From Micrococcales bacterium (GTDB lineage Bacteria > Actinomycetota > Actinomycetes > S36-B12 > UBA10799), in the NCBI GenBank assembly GCA_016703125.1, contig JADJCR010000002.1, positions 1-64,000 on the forward strand: a stretch of DNA of 64,000 nucleotides, given 5' to 3'. The notes below the pieces were generated by a model. That model was given only the letters and a program-made list of their open reading frames with translations, was not told the origin of the DNA and ran no database searches. Shown here piece by piece: positions 17,602-25,373 of this stretch. Each line of letters opens with the position of its first letter. Position 1 is the first letter of the stretch. Made by a program: the position numbers and the translations under genes.

Positions 17602-19239
17602 GTGAACGACATCCCCACCGCCCGATTCGAAGACCTCGGCTTGAGCGAGGCGATCCTGGCCGCGCTGCGCGAGGTCGGCTACGAGACCGCCACCCCCATC
17701 CAGACCGCGACGATCCCGCCGCTGCTGGCGGGCCGGGACGTGGTCGGACTGGCACAGACGGGCACCGGCAAGACCGCTGCCTTCGCGCTGCCGATCCTCG
17801 ACCGGCTCGACCTGGACCAGAAGCCGCCGCAGGCACTGGTGCTGGCGCCCACCAGGGAACTGGCGTTGCAGGTCTGTGAGGCCTTCGAACGCTACGCGGC
17901 CGGCAGCCCCGGCATCCGGGTGCTGCCCGTGTACGGCGGGCAGGGCTACGGCGTGCAACTCAACGCCCTGCGCCGCGGCGTGCACGTCGTCGTCGGCACC
18001 CCGGGGCGCATCATGGACCACCTCGAGCGGGGCACGCTGGACCTGTCCCACCTGCGTTTCCTGGTCCTCGACGAGGCCGACGAGATGCTCAATATGGGGT
18101 TCGCGGAGGACGTGGAGACGATCCTCGCGAAGACACCGGCGGAGAAGAACGTGGCGCTGTTCTCCGCGACCCTGCCCAAACAGATCCGGCGACTGGCCAC
18201 GAAGTACCTGCGCGATCCGCTCGAGATCACCGTGGCGAACACGAAGACGACCGCGCCGAACATCACCCAGCGCTACCTGGTCGTGTCCTACCCGCAGAAG
18301 GTTGACGCCCTCACCCGCATCCTCGAGGTCGAGGACTTCGAAGCGATACTCGTGTTCGTCCGTACGAAGAACGAGACCGAGACCCTGGCCGAGAAGTTGC
18401 GGGCACGCGGGTTCTCAGCGATGGCGATCAACGGCGACGTCCCGCAGGCTCAACGCGAACGCACGGTCAACGAGTTGAAGTCCGGTGGCTTGGACATCCT
18501 CGTGGCCACCGACGTGGCCGCCCGCGGACTGGACGTCGAACGGATCAGCCACGTCGTCAATTTCGACATCCCCACCGACACCGAGTCCTACGTGCACCGC
18601 ATCGGCCGCACCGGGCGGGCGGGCCGCAGCGGCGACGCGATCTCGTTCGTGACCCCGCGCGAGCGACGGCTGCTCAACTCCATCGAGAGAGCCACCCGGC
18701 AGTCGCTGACTGCGATGCAACTGCCCACGGTGGAGGACATCAACACGTCGCGACTCGCGCGTTTCGACGACGCGATCACGCAGGCGCTGGAGTCCGAGGA
18801 CTTGGGGTTCTTCCGCGAGGTGGTCGCCCACTATGTACGCCACAACGACGTGCCCGAGGCCGATGTGGCGGCCGCCCTGGCGCTGGTGCTGCAGGGCGAC
18901 GAACCGCTGTTGCTGGCGGACGAACCGGATGCCGTGCGGGCACCGGCCGACCGGCGGGGCCCGACAGCAGAACGTGCCACCTACCGCATCAGCGTGGGCC
19001 GGCGGCAGAAGGCGCAGCCGGGTCAGATCGTCGGTGCGCTGGCCAACGAAGGGGGCCTGCGCCGGTCGGACTTCGGTCACATCGACATCCGCGCAGACCA
19101 CAGCCTGGTCGAACTGCCCGCGAACCTGCCCGCGGAGACGTGGAAACGCCTGCGCAAGACGCGCATCAGCGGCCAGCTCATCGAGCTGCAACTCGACACC
19201 GGCCACAAGCCGAAGGGGCCGAAGAAGCGCTCCCGCTGA
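17602..19239 (+). CDS. deaD: DEAD-box ATP-dependent RNA helicase (DeaD/CsdA type)
   Basis: 545 residues from a GTG start. Motifs are complete: Q motif TPIQ, Walker A AQTGTGKT (51-58), PTRELA, TPGRI, DEAD (157-160), SAT, and the second domain with ATDVAARGLD and HRIGRTGRAGRSG. The C-terminal 80 residues (TYRISVGRRQKAQPGQIVGALANEGG...) form a DbpA-type RNA-binding domain. It unwinds structured RNA and probably acts in ribosome assembly or mRNA turnover, often cold-induced. Transcription ends at the hairpin at 19301-19349. Confidence 0.95.
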   Translation: MNDIPTARFEDLGLSEAILAALREVGYETATPIQTATIPPLLAGRDVVGLAQTGTGKTAAFALPILDRLDLDQKPPQALVLAPTRELALQVCEAFERYAAGSPGIRVLPVYGGQGYGVQLNALRRGVHVVVGTPGRIMDHLERGTLDLSHLRFLVLDEADEMLNMGFAEDVETILAKTPAEKNVALFSATLPKQIRRLATKYLRDPLEITVANTKTTAPNITQRYLVVSYPQKVDALTRILEVEDFEAILVFVRTKNETETLAEKLRARGFSAMAINGDVPQAQRERTVNELKSGGLDILVATDVAARGLDVERISHVVNFDIPTDTESYVHRIGRTGRAGRSGDAISFVTPRERRLLNSIERATRQSLTAMQLPTVEDINTSRLARFDDAITQALESEDLGFFREVVAHYVRHNDVPEADVAAALALVLQGDEPLLLADEPDAVRAPADRRGPTAERATYRISVGRRQKAQPGQIVGALANEGGLRRSDFGHIDIRADHSLVELPANLPAETWKRLRKTRISGQLIELQLDTGHKPKGPKKRSR

Positions 19240-19300
19240 GCCGGTGACGGGGCCTGCGTCAGTCCAGGCGCACCCCGCCGCGTTGGAGGATGGTCACCGC

Positions 19301-19349
19301 GTTGGAGAACGCACGCGTGGGACCTCCCACGTCGTGCACGATCTCCAAC
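19301..19349. terminator. long hairpin between convergent genes (bidirectional terminator)
   Basis: A 49-base inverted repeat: GTTGGAGA (19301-19308) pairs with TCTCCAAC (19342-19349), GCACG (19311-19315) with CGTGC (19333-19337), and CGTGGGA (19316-19322) with TCCCACG (19325-19331) around a two-base loop, about 20 base pairs in all. It sits between the convergent deaD and aldehyde dehydrogenase genes and has no T tract, as is common for actinobacterial terminators. Confidence 0.7.
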
Positions 19350-19364
19350 CTCGCGACCGGCGCG

Positions 19365-20792
19365 TCAGGCCAGCGGGGTCTTGATGATGACCAGGCGCTC
19401 CTCGGTGAGTTCGCGGATGGCCCAGGCCGGTCCCTCGCGGGTGTTGCCGGAGTCGCGCAGGCCGCCGTACGGCATGTGGTCGGTCCGGTAGGTGGGCACC
19501 TCATTGATGAGCACGCCGCCGTAGTCAAGAGTGAACGCGGCCTGCATGGCGGTGTCGATGTCCGCGGTGAAGATGGCCGCCTGCAGACCGTAGCGGGAGT
19601 CGTTGGCCTCGGCGATCGCCGCGTTCACGTCGGTGAAGCCACGCACGACGACCACCGGGCCAAAGATCTCGTTGGCGCACACGTCGTCGGTGGGATCGGC
19701 GTCGACCAGCACGGTCGGGCGGACGTGACCCTCGGGCGTCCGGTCGCCGCCCACCGCCAGTGTCGCGCCGCCTGCCATGGCGGCATCGATCCAGTTCCCG
19801 ACCCGCTCGGCCTCCGAACGCTGGATGAGCGCCGAGACATCCGTGGCCTCGTCCAGGGGGTCGCCCACGACCAGCGTCTTCACCTGCTCGACCAACTCGG
19901 CCACGAAATCGTCCTTGATCGCGTCGTCGACCAAGATGCGCTGGGTGGAGATGCAGGACTGCCCGGCGTGCGAGAAGCCGGCCACCTTCACCGCGGCCGC
20001 CGCTGCCTTCCAGTCCCCATCCGCGCAGACGATCAGCGGGGAGTTGTTGCCCAGTTCCAGGCCGACGCGCTTGCTCGGGGCCGCCGCGCGGATCCCCCAG
20101 CCCACCTCCGGGGAACCCGTGAACGAGATGTGGGCGACGTCGGGGTTGTTCACCAGCGCATCGCCGATCACCGAACCCGGGCCGGGCACCACGCTGAGCA
20201 TCTCCATCGGCAGCCCGGCGTCGAAGAGCGCCCGGGCGAGGTGCAGCGCTGATAGCGGGGTCTGGCTCGCGGGCTTGTTCACCACTGGGCAGCCGGCGGC
20301 GATGGCCGGGCCGACCTTGTGCGCAACGAGGTTCAGCGGGAAGTTGAACGGTGAGATGGCCCCCACGACCCCGATGGGCACGCGCAGGACGAAGCCGAGG
20401 TGACCGACCCCGGCAGCGGCTGCGTCCATCGGGATCATCTCGCCGGTGAAGGTGCGGGCCTGGGCCGCGGAGAACTGCAGCGTGGACACCGCCCGCTGCA
20501 CCTCGACGCGGGCCTGCTTGATCGGCTTGGCGGCCTCCCGGGCGAGATCAACGGCGATCGACTCTGCCCGCTCGGCCAGCAGCACCGCCGCCCGGTCGAG
20601 GATCGCCGCGCGTTCGTGCGTGGGTAGCGGCCCGTCCTCCAGCGCCCGGTTGGCCACGGCGACGGCTCGGTCGACGTCTGCGGCGCTGAACGCGGGGACT
20701 TCGGCGATCACCGCGTCGTCGAAGGGGGAACGGATCTCACGGGTGGTGTCGCCACGGGTCCACTCACCGGCGACGGGGAACTCCAGGGTCAT
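19365..20792 (-). CDS. NAD(P)-dependent aldehyde dehydrogenase
   Basis: 475 residues from ATG 20792 (MTLEFPVAGEWTRGD). Landmarks are the cofactor segment GAISPFNFPLNLVAHKVGPA, FTGSPEVGWGI, the general-base Glu in LELGNNSP (most relatives have ELGGN) and the catalytic Cys in GQSCIS, then NEIFGPVVVVRGF. It resembles glyceraldehyde-3-phosphate or lactaldehyde-type ALDHs. The exact substrate cannot be read from sequence. Monocistronic; its 3' end faces deaD. Confidence 0.9.
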   Translation of the reverse strand: MTLEFPVAGEWTRGDTTREIRSPFDDAVIAEVPAFSAADVDRAVAVANRALEDGPLPTHERAAILDRAAVLLAERAESIAVDLAREAAKPIKQARVEVQRAVSTLQFSAAQARTFTGEMIPMDAAAAGVGHLGFVLRVPIGVVGAISPFNFPLNLVAHKVGPAIAAGCPVVNKPASQTPLSALHLARALFDAGLPMEMLSVVPGPGSVIGDALVNNPDVAHISFTGSPEVGWGIRAAAPSKRVGLELGNNSPLIVCADGDWKAAAAAVKVAGFSHAGQSCISTQRILVDDAIKDDFVAELVEQVKTLVVGDPLDEATDVSALIQRSEAERVGNWIDAAMAGGATLAVGGDRTPEGHVRPTVLVDADPTDDVCANEIFGPVVVVRGFTDVNAAIAEANDSRYGLQAAIFTADIDTAMQAAFTLDYGGVLINEVPTYRTDHMPYGGLRDSGNTREGPAWAIRELTEERLVIIKTPLA

Positions 20793-20844
20793 GACCCGAC
20801 TGTAATCCGGCGGAGTCGGCCCGAGCCCGAAATCGCGGCAGAGG

Positions 20845-22149
20845 TCAGCCCGTCCTTGACTCCCCTCGCCCAGGTACGGCGCGCAGGGACGGCATCGCCA
20901 CCAGTCCCAGCAGCACCACGACCGGCACCGCCGCCGCGGCACACAGCGCACCGTAGGAGAACTCCACGACGATCAACCCGGCGACTGCCCCGCCCACGGC
21001 TCCCGCCACGTTCATGACGAGGTCGGACAAACCCTGCACGGACGGGCGTTCCGTCGGTTCAGCGTCGTCGGTGAGCAAGGTGGATCCCGCGATCAGGGTG
21101 CAGGACCAGCCGAGGCCGAGCAGGAACAGGCCGATCCCGAGGGTCACCACGTCGTCTGCCGGCGCCAGGCCACTGACCACCGTGGAGACCAGCAGGATCA
21201 CGCATCCGACCACGATCACCTGGATCCGGCCGAACCGGTCGACGGCCCAGCCCACCAGCGGGGACAAGGCGAACATGCCAAGCACGTGCACGCTGATGAC
21301 CAGTCCGATCAGCTGCAACGACACGTCGACGTGGGCCATGTGGACCGGGGTCATCACCATGACCATGATCATCACGACGTGGCCGATGGCGACCGCGACG
21401 ATCCCCAGGACCGCCCGGCGGTGCCGGCGCAGGTGCGCGATGCCGTCGCGCAGGCGGGACTTCTCGAGGTCGCCGTCGCGTTCGGCGGCGATCGAGTGGG
21501 CCAGCAGGTAGGGGTCGGGCCGCAGTCGCCAGAAGAGCACGGCTGATGCGGCGGCCAGCACCGCGGCGGCGACGATGAACGGTCCGGTGAGTTGTGGCAA
21601 GCCGACCCGCATCGCCAGCGATCCCGAGAACTGCAGGAGGTTCGGGCCGAGGACCGCGCCGATCGTGCCGGCCCAGACGACGATCGACAGTGCGCGGCCG
21701 CGGTGGTCCTCGTCGGCCAGATCCGTCGCGGCGTACCGGCCCTGATACCCCGCGGCGGTGGACACCCCCAGCAGCAGGCACCCGAGCAGCACCACGGGCA
21801 GAACCCGGGCGGCACCTCCGATGACCGCCACCACCGCACCGAGCGCGCCGATCGCGTACCCGGTGGACAACGAGACGCGGCGGCCGTGGGACAGGGCCAA
21901 TTGCGCCAGCGGCAGCGCCAGCAGCGCCGCCCCCACCACGCCGGCGGTCTGGGCCAGGCCGGCGGCGCCCTCCCCGCCCAGGGACGCGGCGATGAGTGCC
22001 GCGGCGGGCAGAGAGCCTGCCACGGCGATGCCGCTGAGCATCTGCGTGACCGACAGGGTGCCGAGGGTCCTGCGTTGGACCGCCCGCACTGTCACCGGGC
22101 TGAGGCTCGTCGCGGATGTCAGCGCACTGCCCGCAGACGCTCGCGCCAT
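20845..22149 (-). CDS. MFS transporter
   Basis: 434 residues with about twelve hydrophobic segments and the MFS-type loop pattern (LSHGRRVSLSTGYAIG after helix 2; PLVGWAVDRFGRIQVIVVG at the start of the second half). Two halves are joined by a charged loop containing RPDPYLLAHSIAAERDGDLEKSRLRDG. An inner-membrane drug or metabolite exporter is most likely; the substrate is unknown. The start overlaps the 3' end of a small upstream gene by 31 bp, so the two are probably co-transcribed. Confidence 0.85.
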   Translation of the reverse strand: MARASAGSALTSATSLSPVTVRAVQRRTLGTLSVTQMLSGIAVAGSLPAAALIAASLGGEGAAGLAQTAGVVGAALLALPLAQLALSHGRRVSLSTGYAIGALGAVVAVIGGAARVLPVVLLGCLLLGVSTAAGYQGRYAATDLADEDHRGRALSIVVWAGTIGAVLGPNLLQFSGSLAMRVGLPQLTGPFIVAAAVLAAASAVLFWRLRPDPYLLAHSIAAERDGDLEKSRLRDGIAHLRRHRRAVLGIVAVAIGHVVMIMVMVMTPVHMAHVDVSLQLIGLVISVHVLGMFALSPLVGWAVDRFGRIQVIVVGCVILLVSTVVSGLAPADDVVTLGIGLFLLGLGWSCTLIAGSTLLTDDAEPTERPSVQGLSDLVMNVAGAVGGAVAGLIVVEFSYGALCAAAAVPVVVLLGLVAMPSLRAVPGRGESRTG

Positions 22150-22328
22150 TCCGACGCACGCGCCTGATCGCCGGCACGCTCGCAGATGTCGATGATCAGG
22201 GCGACGGAGGCTGGATCCCCCGCCTGCGCCCCCATCAGCACCTCGCGGTAGGCGCCCGCCAGGTCACCGGCCATCAGATGGATGGTCGCCATGTTGGTGC
22301 TGCAGGCACTGCCCGAGTCGCAGGACAT
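22119..22328 (-). CDS. small TPR-like protein upstream of the MFS gene
   Basis: 69 residues (MSCDSGSACSTNMATIHLMA...). The rest is two helical stretches with TPR-like spacing (AGDLAGAYREVLMGAQAGD, ALIIDICERAGDQARASEWRERL). The gene lies immediately upstream of, and overlaps, the MFS start, with the divergent SDR gene 36 bp away on the other strand. The frame is plausible by codon bias. I recognise no characterised family, so function is unknown. Confidence 0.6.
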   Translation of the reverse strand: MSCDSGSACSTNMATIHLMAGDLAGAYREVLMGAQAGDPASVALIIDICERAGDQARASEWRERLRAVR

Positions 22329-22364
22329 GACTCCACGGTACCCGCGCCGTCGTACTGTCGGGGC

Positions 22365-23156
22365 ATGGCAGACAACGCTGGGCGACGCGTCTTGGTGACC
22401 GGCGGCGCCTCCGGGCTCGGCGCGGCCCTGGCCGCGGCCTTCCTCGAGCGCGGCGACCGGGTACTCGTGTGCGACCTGGTGCCGACAGCCGCTGCGCATC
22501 GGCGGCTGGACGTGACCTCCGATGCGGACTGGGCGGATGTGGCGCAGTTGGTGGACCGGACTTGGGGCGGGCTCGACGTCCTGGTCAACAACGCCGGCAT
22601 CGCCACGGGCGGGCGCATCGACGTCGCGGGCATGGACGAGTGGCATCGCGCAGTGGAGGTCAACCTGCTGGGGGCGGTGCGCGGGTGCCGAACCTTCGTG
22701 CCGGTGTTCAAGGCCCAGGGGGGCGGGACGATCGTCAACATCGCGTCGCTGGCGGGGTTGGTCCACCCGCCGGCGATGGCCAGTTACACCGCGACGAAGG
22801 CCGGGGTCGTCGCGCTCAGCGAGACCCTGCGGCACGAGTTGCATCCGTGGGGAATCACCGTGGCAGTCGTGTGTCCCGGCTTCTTCCGGACGAATCTCGC
22901 AGCCTCGGTGGACAGTGCCGATCCGCTCACTGCGGCATTGACCACCGGCCTGATCGACCGCTCCGCGCTGACCGCCGACGACATCGCGGCCGAGGTGCTC
23001 AGGGGCCTCGACACCGGGGAACACGTGATCCTGCCCGATGCGGAAGGCCGGGCGGCGGTAGCAGCGAAGACCCACGCCCGTGACCAGTACGACCAGCAAC
23101 AGTTCGCTTTCGCCGAGAGCATCAGGACGCGGTCGGAGGGTCCGGCTCGGTCGTGA
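22365..23156 (+). CDS. short-chain dehydrogenase/reductase
   Basis: 263 residues from ATG 22365. Classical SDR features are present: the cofactor motif TGGASGLG, NNAG, a Ser in NIASLAGL, the catalytic YTATK (YxxxK) and PGFFRTNLA. The substrate is unknown. It is divergent from the small TPR-like/MFS pair and convergent with the EamA gene, with only one base between the two stop codons. Confidence 0.9.
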   Translation: MADNAGRRVLVTGGASGLGAALAAAFLERGDRVLVCDLVPTAAAHRRLDVTSDADWADVAQLVDRTWGGLDVLVNNAGIATGGRIDVAGMDEWHRAVEVNLLGAVRGCRTFVPVFKAQGGGTIVNIASLAGLVHPPAMASYTATKAGVVALSETLRHELHPWGITVAVVCPGFFRTNLAASVDSADPLTAALTTGLIDRSALTADDIAAEVLRGLDTGEHVILPDAEGRAAVAAKTHARDQYDQQQFAFAESIRTRSEGPARS

Positions 23157-23157
23157 G

Positions 23158-24162
23158 TCAGCCGGCGGGACGCTGGTGTTCCCGCGGGACGGCCTCCACG
23201 AACACGTCGTCGATCTCGCCGGTGCTCGTGGTCGTCAGGACCTCGCGCTCCCCCAGCTTCACCACGACAACGCCGCCGAGCACGAGCAGAGCCCCGAGCA
23301 ACTGCACAACCCGCGGCTGCTGATCCAGCAGGACCCAGGCGAATGCCAGCCCCGCGGCCACCTCGGACAGCGCGACGAAGGACGCGAGCCGGGAGCCGAG
23401 GTGCCGCGCCGCGGCGATGCCGGCCACATACGCCAGCGCCGCGGTGACCAGGCCGAGCAGGAGCACCGGCACCCACCAGGGCACCGTCCCCACCGCGAAG
23501 ACCACCGGCGCGGTCGACATCGTCACGGGCAGCACCCCGACGGCGGCGGTCACCCAGAACACCACCGTCGCGAACACCAATCCGCCCGCGGCCAGGGTGA
23601 TCGGAGGGATCCCGCTGTCGTCGTCGGCGGAGATGACGAAGTAGGTGGCGGCCCCGACCATGGCTCCGAGCGCGAACAGCACGCCCACGGCATCGACATG
23701 GGCGCCGCTGAGGACATCGAGCAACAGGACCAGACCGGCCGCGGCGATCGCCGCGCCGACGAACGTGAGCGGGCCCGGTCGCTGGCCGCGAGCGGCCCAC
23801 ATGAACAGGACCACCGCCACCGGCGCGGTGTACTCGATGAGCAGCGCCACACCGACATCGAGTCGCGAGACCGCCAGGAAGTACAGCAGCTGCGCGCCCG
23901 CCACGGCGAGCAAACCGTAGACCGCGATGGTGCCGGCGTTCGTGACCAACAGCCGGGTGCGTCCGCGCACGGCCAGCAGCCCGGGCACCACCAGAACCAC
24001 AGCGGCGATCGTCACCCGCATCGCCACAGCGGCCGCCGGCGACCAGCCCGCGTCCATCAACGCCCGCGCGAGCGACCCGGAAAGCCCGAAGGAAACGGCC
24101 GAGGTCAGTGCCAGCAGGATCCCTGAGCGGGTGCTGCGTCCGTCAGGAGCGTAAGTGCTCAT
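23158..24162 (-). CDS. EamA-family (DMT) transporter
   Basis: 334 residues from ATG 24162 (MSTYAPDGRSTRSG). Ten hydrophobic helices in two EamA repeats are recognisable (LLALTSAVSFGLSGSLARAL and FVGAAIAAAGLVLLLDVL, with LGSRLASFVALSEV in the second). These exporters move amino acids or other small metabolites. The gene is divergent from a CGNR regulator whose start is 39 bp away, a common pairing in actinobacteria, so that protein probably controls it. An upstream in-frame start is possible (adds 7 residues). Confidence 0.88.
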   Translation of the reverse strand: MSTYAPDGRSTRSGILLALTSAVSFGLSGSLARALMDAGWSPAAAVAMRVTIAAVVLVVPGLLAVRGRTRLLVTNAGTIAVYGLLAVAGAQLLYFLAVSRLDVGVALLIEYTAPVAVVLFMWAARGQRPGPLTFVGAAIAAAGLVLLLDVLSGAHVDAVGVLFALGAMVGAATYFVISADDDSGIPPITLAAGGLVFATVVFWVTAAVGVLPVTMSTAPVVFAVGTVPWWVPVLLLGLVTAALAYVAGIAAARHLGSRLASFVALSEVAAGLAFAWVLLDQQPRVVQLLGALLVLGGVVVVKLGEREVLTTTSTGEIDDVFVEAVPREHQRPAG

Positions 24163-24219
24163 GACTCCTGACATTACGCCCACTTCGGGTAAGGTGTCAA
24201 TATGCCTTTCGCTCCTGAC
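24142..24219. promoter_or_regulatory. divergent promoter with three CTCCTGAC copies
   Basis: GTCAGGAG (24142-24149) and CTCCTGAC (24165-24172) form inverted arms around 15 bases, and CTCCTGAC recurs at 24212-24219 inside the first codons of the CGNR gene. The arrangement spans both start codons. A TAAGGT box at 24190-24195 lies 6 bases before the CGNR ATG, suggesting a leaderless transcript. The repeats are candidate operators for the CGNR protein, by inference from position only. Confidence 0.45.
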
Positions 24220-24744
24220 ACGGAAGAAGCGCTGGGCGCTGCCGTGTGGCTTGCGAACTCAGCCGAACCGCCCGACACCCTGACCTCGCTGGAGGCTCTG
24301 GTCGCCCACTTCGACGAGTGGGGCTACACCGGTTCCCGCCCGGACACCGCGGAGTTGGCAGCGGTCCGGGAGATCCGCCCGCGCCTGCGCGAACTACTCA
24401 CCGCGGACCGGGACACCGCAGTAGGGCTGATCAACACGATCCTCGCCGAACAGCGTGCCGTGCCCCAACTGCTGCGCCACGACCATCTCGACTGGCACAT
24501 CCACGCCATCTCCGAGGACCGTCCGCTGCACGAGCGGATCCTCGTGGAGACGGCGATGGCCATGGTCGACGTCGTCCGTGCCGACGAGATGACCCGACTG
24601 CACACGTGCGCGGCGCAGGATTGCGACGGGATCGTCCTGGACCTCTCCCGCAACCGGTCCCGGCGCTTCTGCAGTACGACGTGCGGGAACCGGGAGGCGC
24701 AGGCCGCCTACCGCGCCCGGCAGTCTCAGATCACCCGCACTTGA
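24202..24744 (+). CDS. ABATE/CGNR zinc-finger transcription regulator
   Basis: 180 residues. The N-terminal ABATE domain runs from about residue 5 to 125. The C-terminal CGNR zinc finger has four cysteines in LHTCAAQDCDGI and RRFCSTTCGNREAQAAYR. These proteins are predicted stress-responsive DNA-binding regulators, often divergent from EamA-type exporters as here. The ATG at 24202 lies just after a -10-like box, so it may be translated without a leader. Confidence 0.88.
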   Translation: MPFAPDTEEALGAAVWLANSAEPPDTLTSLEALVAHFDEWGYTGSRPDTAELAAVREIRPRLRELLTADRDTAVGLINTILAEQRAVPQLLRHDHLDWHIHAISEDRPLHERILVETAMAMVDVVRADEMTRLHTCAAQDCDGIVLDLSRNRSRRFCSTTCGNREAQAAYRARQSQITRT

Positions 24745-24783
24745 GCGTGCAACACACGTTCTCCCACGGTGCCGCCCACTGCG

Positions 24784-25360
24784 CTAGCGGACCGCCCACA
24801 GTCGCGTGGTGCGGAAAGCCGAGTACCCGTCGATGGACGGCGCCCGCAAGGTCACGCGGACGAACAACTTCTTCGCCGTGCCGGTCGTGCGGATGATCAC
24901 CTGCCGGACCGGGTCGTCAGGCGTGCGTACCGGCGCGACGAGCCCTTCGCGGTGCGCTTCGTCCCCCATCGCACGGAGACCTTCGCCGTCTGTCCTGCGT
25001 TGGTGGCCACCGGTCGCTCTTTGATCACGAGTCCAGCCTGTCACGGCCGCGCGGGCCGGGGGCGCGGCAGTCGGGGCGTCAACGGTGAGTGAGCCGTCGA
25101 GGTACCAGCCGAGACCGCGGCTGGGGTCGAGGAAATCCCCGGCGAGGGCGCAGAGGTTGCCATGCAATGCCGGTGCATCCGACGTCCCAGCGACCGCGAA
25201 CGTCTTCGCAGCCGGGTCGTAGGCGCGGCCCAGGCCCCCGCCGATCAGATCGCTGCCGGCAGAGGACATCGTGGTCGCGCCCTTGATGGTGCAGGACCCG
25301 AGGATTCCGCCGTTGACGGTCGCCTCGTACGGCACGGACAGGGGCCCGCGCCGTCGACGA
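24784..25360 (-). pseudogene. 5'-truncated copy A of a secreted protein gene
   Basis: The encoded segment LSVPYEATVNGGILGSCTIK ... FLDPSRGLGWYLDGSL matches the gene at 33599-34553 at about four residues in five, by eye over about 85 residues. The last 38 residues (VIIRTTGTAKKLFVRVTLRA ... RTTRLWAVR) match too, in a shifted frame. The signal peptide and first half are missing: homology ends near 25360, where lanM begins on the other strand. It is a remnant of a diverged duplicate whose second copy flanks the other end of the lanthipeptide cluster. Confidence 0.8.
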
Positions 25361-25373
25361 ACAAGCCACGTGG

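Noticed and set aside
19259..19365. Protein-like tail LEIVHDVGGPTRAFSNAVTI after the aldehyde dehydrogenase
   Set aside because: The DNA is a long inverted repeat between convergent genes, better explained as a terminator. There is no start codon or upstream body in frame.
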